This document shows positions 6,188-8,129 of a stretch of DNA of 8,129 bases, one piece after another. Positions within the stretch are counted from its first letter, which is position 1. Each line of letters starts with the position of its first letter. A program made the translations under genes and the position numbers. The stretch lies in assembly GCA_049317545.1 (NCBI GenBank), contig JBMOIB010000130.1, forward strand, positions 1 through 8,129, read 5' to 3'. Below the pieces are notes generated by a model. That model did not search any database. It was not told the origin of the DNA and was given only the letters and a program-made list of their open reading frames with translations. The stretch is from REEB506 sp049317545. GTDB taxonomy: Bacteria > Pseudomonadota > Alphaproteobacteria > Caulobacterales > Aquidulcibacteraceae.

Positions 6188-7987
6188 GTGGCAGGCGCCG
6201 ACGGTTCGCTCGCGCCGCGCCCGTTTCTGGGCGTCGCCCGGTCCTTGAGCGGCAAGTATTGGCGCGAGCGGCTCGCTGATCTGGCGCTCGTCGAGAGCCA
6301 CCGCCGCAAGCTGCAATTGCCGGAAGTGGCCGCGCGCCTGCTCGCCGCGCGCGGCGTGACCGCGCAGGACGCCGCCGGCTTTCTCGATCCGACGCTGCGG
6401 CGGTTCTTTCCCGATCCCTCGACCTTCGCCGACATGGACAAGGCGGCGGCGATCCTCGAGGACGCGATCATCGACGGCCGCAAGGTCGCAGTGTTCGCCG
6501 ATTACGACGTCGACGGCGGCACGTCCGCCGCGCTCCTGGTTCGCTATTTCCGCGCCCGTGGTCGCGAGCTGACAATCTACGTGCCCGACCGCATGAAGGA
6601 GGGCTATGGCCCTTCGGCGCTCGCCTTCGAACGCCTCAAGGCTATGGGCATGGACCTCGTCGTCACCGTCGATTGCGGGGCGGCCGCGCATGAGCCGCTC
6701 GAGGCCGCCGCCGCGCTCGGGCTCGATGTGTTGGTGTTCGACCACCACCTCATGAGCGGCCCGCCGCCGCCGTCCTTGGCGTGCGTCAATCCCAATCGAC
6801 CCGATTGCCCGTCCGGGCAGGGGGCGTTGACCGCCGCCGGCGTCGTGCTCGTGGCGCTCGCCGCGCTCAACCGCGAGGCGCGCAAGCGCGGCTCGATCGG
6901 CTCCAATCATTTGCCGGACATCCTGCAACTCCTCGACCTCTCGGCGCTCGGCACCGTGTGCGACGTCGCCCCGCTCACCGGGTTCAACCGCGCCATCGTC
7001 GCCCAGGGCCTCAAGGTGCTCGCCCGCCAGGAAAACCCGGGGCTCAAGGCGCTCGCCGCCGGGGCCGGCCGCGAGAGCGTCGGCCAGGTCTATGATCTCG
7101 GATTCATTCTCGGCCCCAGGCTCAACGCCGGCGGGCGCGTGGGCGATTCTTCGCTCGCCGCGCGGCTGCTCTCCACCGACGATCCGGCGGAGGCCGCCTC
7201 GATCGCCGCCGAACTGGAGGCCCTCAACGCCGAGCGCCGCACGCGCGAAGCCGACATGCTCTCCGAGGCCATCGCCGCCGCCGAGGCCGACCAGAATCCT
7301 GTCCTGGTCGTCGGCCAGCCTCACTGGCATCCGGGCGTGATCGGCATCGCCGCCGGCCGCCTCAAGGAGCGCACGCTGAAGCCCACCATCGTGCTCGGCG
7401 GCGGCGGGGAGGGCGAACCCGCCAAGGGCTCGGGACGCTCCGTTACGGGCGTCAATCTCGGTCGCGCCGTCGCCGCCGCCGCCCGCGAAGGCATCGCGCT
7501 TGCGGGCGGCGGGCACGCCATGGCGGCGGGCCTCACCATCGCCTGGGACCGCGTCGAGGATCTGCGCGCCTTCCTCGTTGAGAGCATGGGCGTCGAAATC
7601 GCCGCCGCCGCCGACGAAGCGCGCACCTTGTGGATCGACGCCGCCGCCGCGCCCGGCGCGATCGACCTGCCGCTGCTCGACGCCATGGACCGCATCGGCC
7701 CCTATGGCGCCGGCCACCCGGAGCCGATCTTCGGTCTCGCCGAAGTGCGCGTGTCCTATTCCGCGCCGGTCAAAGGCGGTGAGCACGTGCGATTCGTTCT
7801 GGAAGACGCGGGCGGCCGCAAAGTCCGCGGCATCGCCTTCCGCGCCGGCGGACAGCCGCTCGGCGATGTTCTCCTGCAGAAGGGCGCCTTGATCCACGCC
7901 GCCGTGCGCGCCAAGCGCAACACTTTCGGCGGCGGCGAAAAGGCCGAGATCGAGCTGGTGGACGCGGCCGTCGCGTCCGCGCCGTAA
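6188..7987 (+). CDS. recJ: Single-stranded-DNA-specific exonuclease RecJ
   Basis: RecJ degrades single-stranded DNA 5' to 3' in recombination, mismatch and base-excision repair. Seen in 599 residues, in order: DHH phosphoesterase motif I DYDVDGGTSAA (Asp105, Asp107, Asp109); motif II VTVDCGAAAHE (Asp162); motif III VFDHHL (Asp185, His186, His187); motif IV LGTVCDVAPL (Asp259); RLNAGGR (311-317); the DHHA1 domain with HPGVIGIAAGRLKER, GSGRS (414-418) and GGHAMAAGL (His443); and a C-terminal OB-type domain from about 510. All metal-binding residues are present, so the enzyme should be active. Motif I has Gly111 where Thr or Ala is more usual. Start GTG 6188 is 4 bases after the glpX stop, has no clear ribosome site and may rely on translational coupling. 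A TTG at 6244 is the next in-frame alternative, but it would cut into the family's FLGVxxSxxG N-terminus. Confidence 0.96.
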   Translation: MAGADGSLAPRPFLGVARSLSGKYWRERLADLALVESHRRKLQLPEVAARLLAARGVTAQDAAGFLDPTLRRFFPDPSTFADMDKAAAILEDAIIDGRKVAVFADYDVDGGTSAALLVRYFRARGRELTIYVPDRMKEGYGPSALAFERLKAMGMDLVVTVDCGAAAHEPLEAAAALGLDVLVFDHHLMSGPPPPSLACVNPNRPDCPSGQGALTAAGVVLVALAALNREARKRGSIGSNHLPDILQLLDLSALGTVCDVAPLTGFNRAIVAQGLKVLARQENPGLKALAAGAGRESVGQVYDLGFILGPRLNAGGRVGDSSLAARLLSTDDPAEAASIAAELEALNAERRTREADMLSEAIAAAEADQNPVLVVGQPHWHPGVIGIAAGRLKERTLKPTIVLGGGGEGEPAKGSGRSVTGVNLGRAVAAAAREGIALAGGGHAMAAGLTIAWDRVEDLRAFLVESMGVEIAAAADEARTLWIDAAAAPGAIDLPLLDAMDRIGPYGAGHPEPIFGLAEVRVSYSAPVKGGEHVRFVLEDAGGRKVRGIAFRAGGQPLGDVLLQKGALIHAAVRAKRNTFGGGEKAEIELVDAAVASAP

Positions 7988-8005
7988 ACGGCTGACGCTT
8001 CGCCC

Positions 8006-8034
8006 TTGCGCGCATCGGCGGGCGTCGATATATC
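8006..8034 (+). promoter_or_regulatory. Probable sigma-70-type promoter for tRNA-Glu
   Basis: A -35-like TTGCGC (8006-8011) and a -10-like TATATC (8029-8034) are separated by 17 bp. They sit in the short gap between recJ and the tRNA, with the expected transcription start about 10 bases before the tRNA. The AT-rich GATATATC stands out against very GC-rich surroundings. It suggests the tRNA is transcribed independently of recJ. Confidence 0.5.
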
Positions 8035-8051
8035 CGCGTCTCCCCGCAGAT

Positions 8052-8126
8052 GGCCCGTTCGTCTATCGGTTAGGACGTCAGGTTTTCAACCTGAAAAGAG
8101 GGGTTCGACTCCCCTACGGGCTGCCA
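8052..8126 (+). tRNA. tRNA-Glu (anticodon UUC)
   Basis: A full 75-base cloverleaf can be folded by eye. The acceptor is GGCCCGT (8052-8058) with ACGGGCT (8116-8122). The D arm is GTCT/GGAC. The anticodon stem TCAGG/CCTGA encloses the loop TTTTCAA, with anticodon TTC at 8085-8087. The T stem AGGGG/CCCCT encloses TTCGACT. Discriminator G8123 is followed by an encoded CCA (8124-8126). The first acceptor pair is G-U rather than G-C. The anticodon reads GAA and GAG glutamate codons. Confidence 0.97.
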
Positions 8127-8129
8127 GGG

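Noticed and set aside
5383..6483. Minus-strand ORF (366 codons) opposite glpX and the start of recJ
   Set aside because: It spans the junction of two real plus-strand genes antisense to both, with low-information composition.
6062..7897. Long minus-strand ORF (611 codons) opposite recJ and the end of glpX
   Set aside because: It lies antisense to RecJ, whose motifs are all intact. Long antisense frames are expected where third positions are nearly all G or C. The translation is Arg/Gly/Ala/Asp-rich with no recognisable domain.

Overview
The window is a compact, GC-rich stretch of bacterial chromosome carrying six protein genes and one tRNA gene. Everything in it looks chromosomal and housekeeping-like. 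I see no phage, transposase, CRISPR, toxin-antitoxin or defence gene. The gene set is a class I polyhydroxyalkanoate synthase, an AlaC-type aminotransferase, homoserine dehydrogenase, class II fructose-1,6-bisphosphatase (GlpX), RecJ and tRNA-Glu. That set, the strong G/C bias at third positions and the type of intergenic palindrome point to an alphaproteobacterium of the order Hyphomicrobiales (Rhizobiales). From memory, phaC next to aminotransferase-hom-glpX-recJ is a conserved neighbourhood in rhizobia and relatives. I cannot name the genus from sequence alone.

Layout: phaC occupies 2-1984 on the minus strand and reads leftward out of the window, with its stop codon almost at the edge. A 125-bp divergent gap (1985-2109) separates it from a rightward set of genes. 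These are a small exported protein of unknown function (2110-2511), alaC (2570-3766), hom (3763-5061, overlapping alaC by 4 bases), glpX (5230-6183) and recJ (6188-7987, 4 bases after glpX). A short gap with a plausible sigma-70-type promoter then leads to tRNA-Glu(UUC) at 8052-8126. The 168-bp hom-glpX gap is filled by two copies of one palindromic repeat in opposite orientation (5066-5201). It is the most structured non-coding DNA here.

Function: phaC polymerises hydroxyacyl-CoA into carbon-storage polyester. AlaC makes alanine from pyruvate and glutamate. Hom commits aspartate semialdehyde to threonine and methionine. GlpX is the gluconeogenic phosphatase. RecJ is a 5'-3' single-strand DNA exonuclease for repair and recombination. 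The four rightward enzymes are spaced as one transcription unit, possibly led by the small exported protein, although the repeat pair between hom and glpX could split or process the message.

I found no convincing undescribed system. The items most worth a second look are the Ala/Lys/Pro-rich N-terminal tail on PhaC, the small exported protein of unknown role beside phaC, and the inverted repeat pair.
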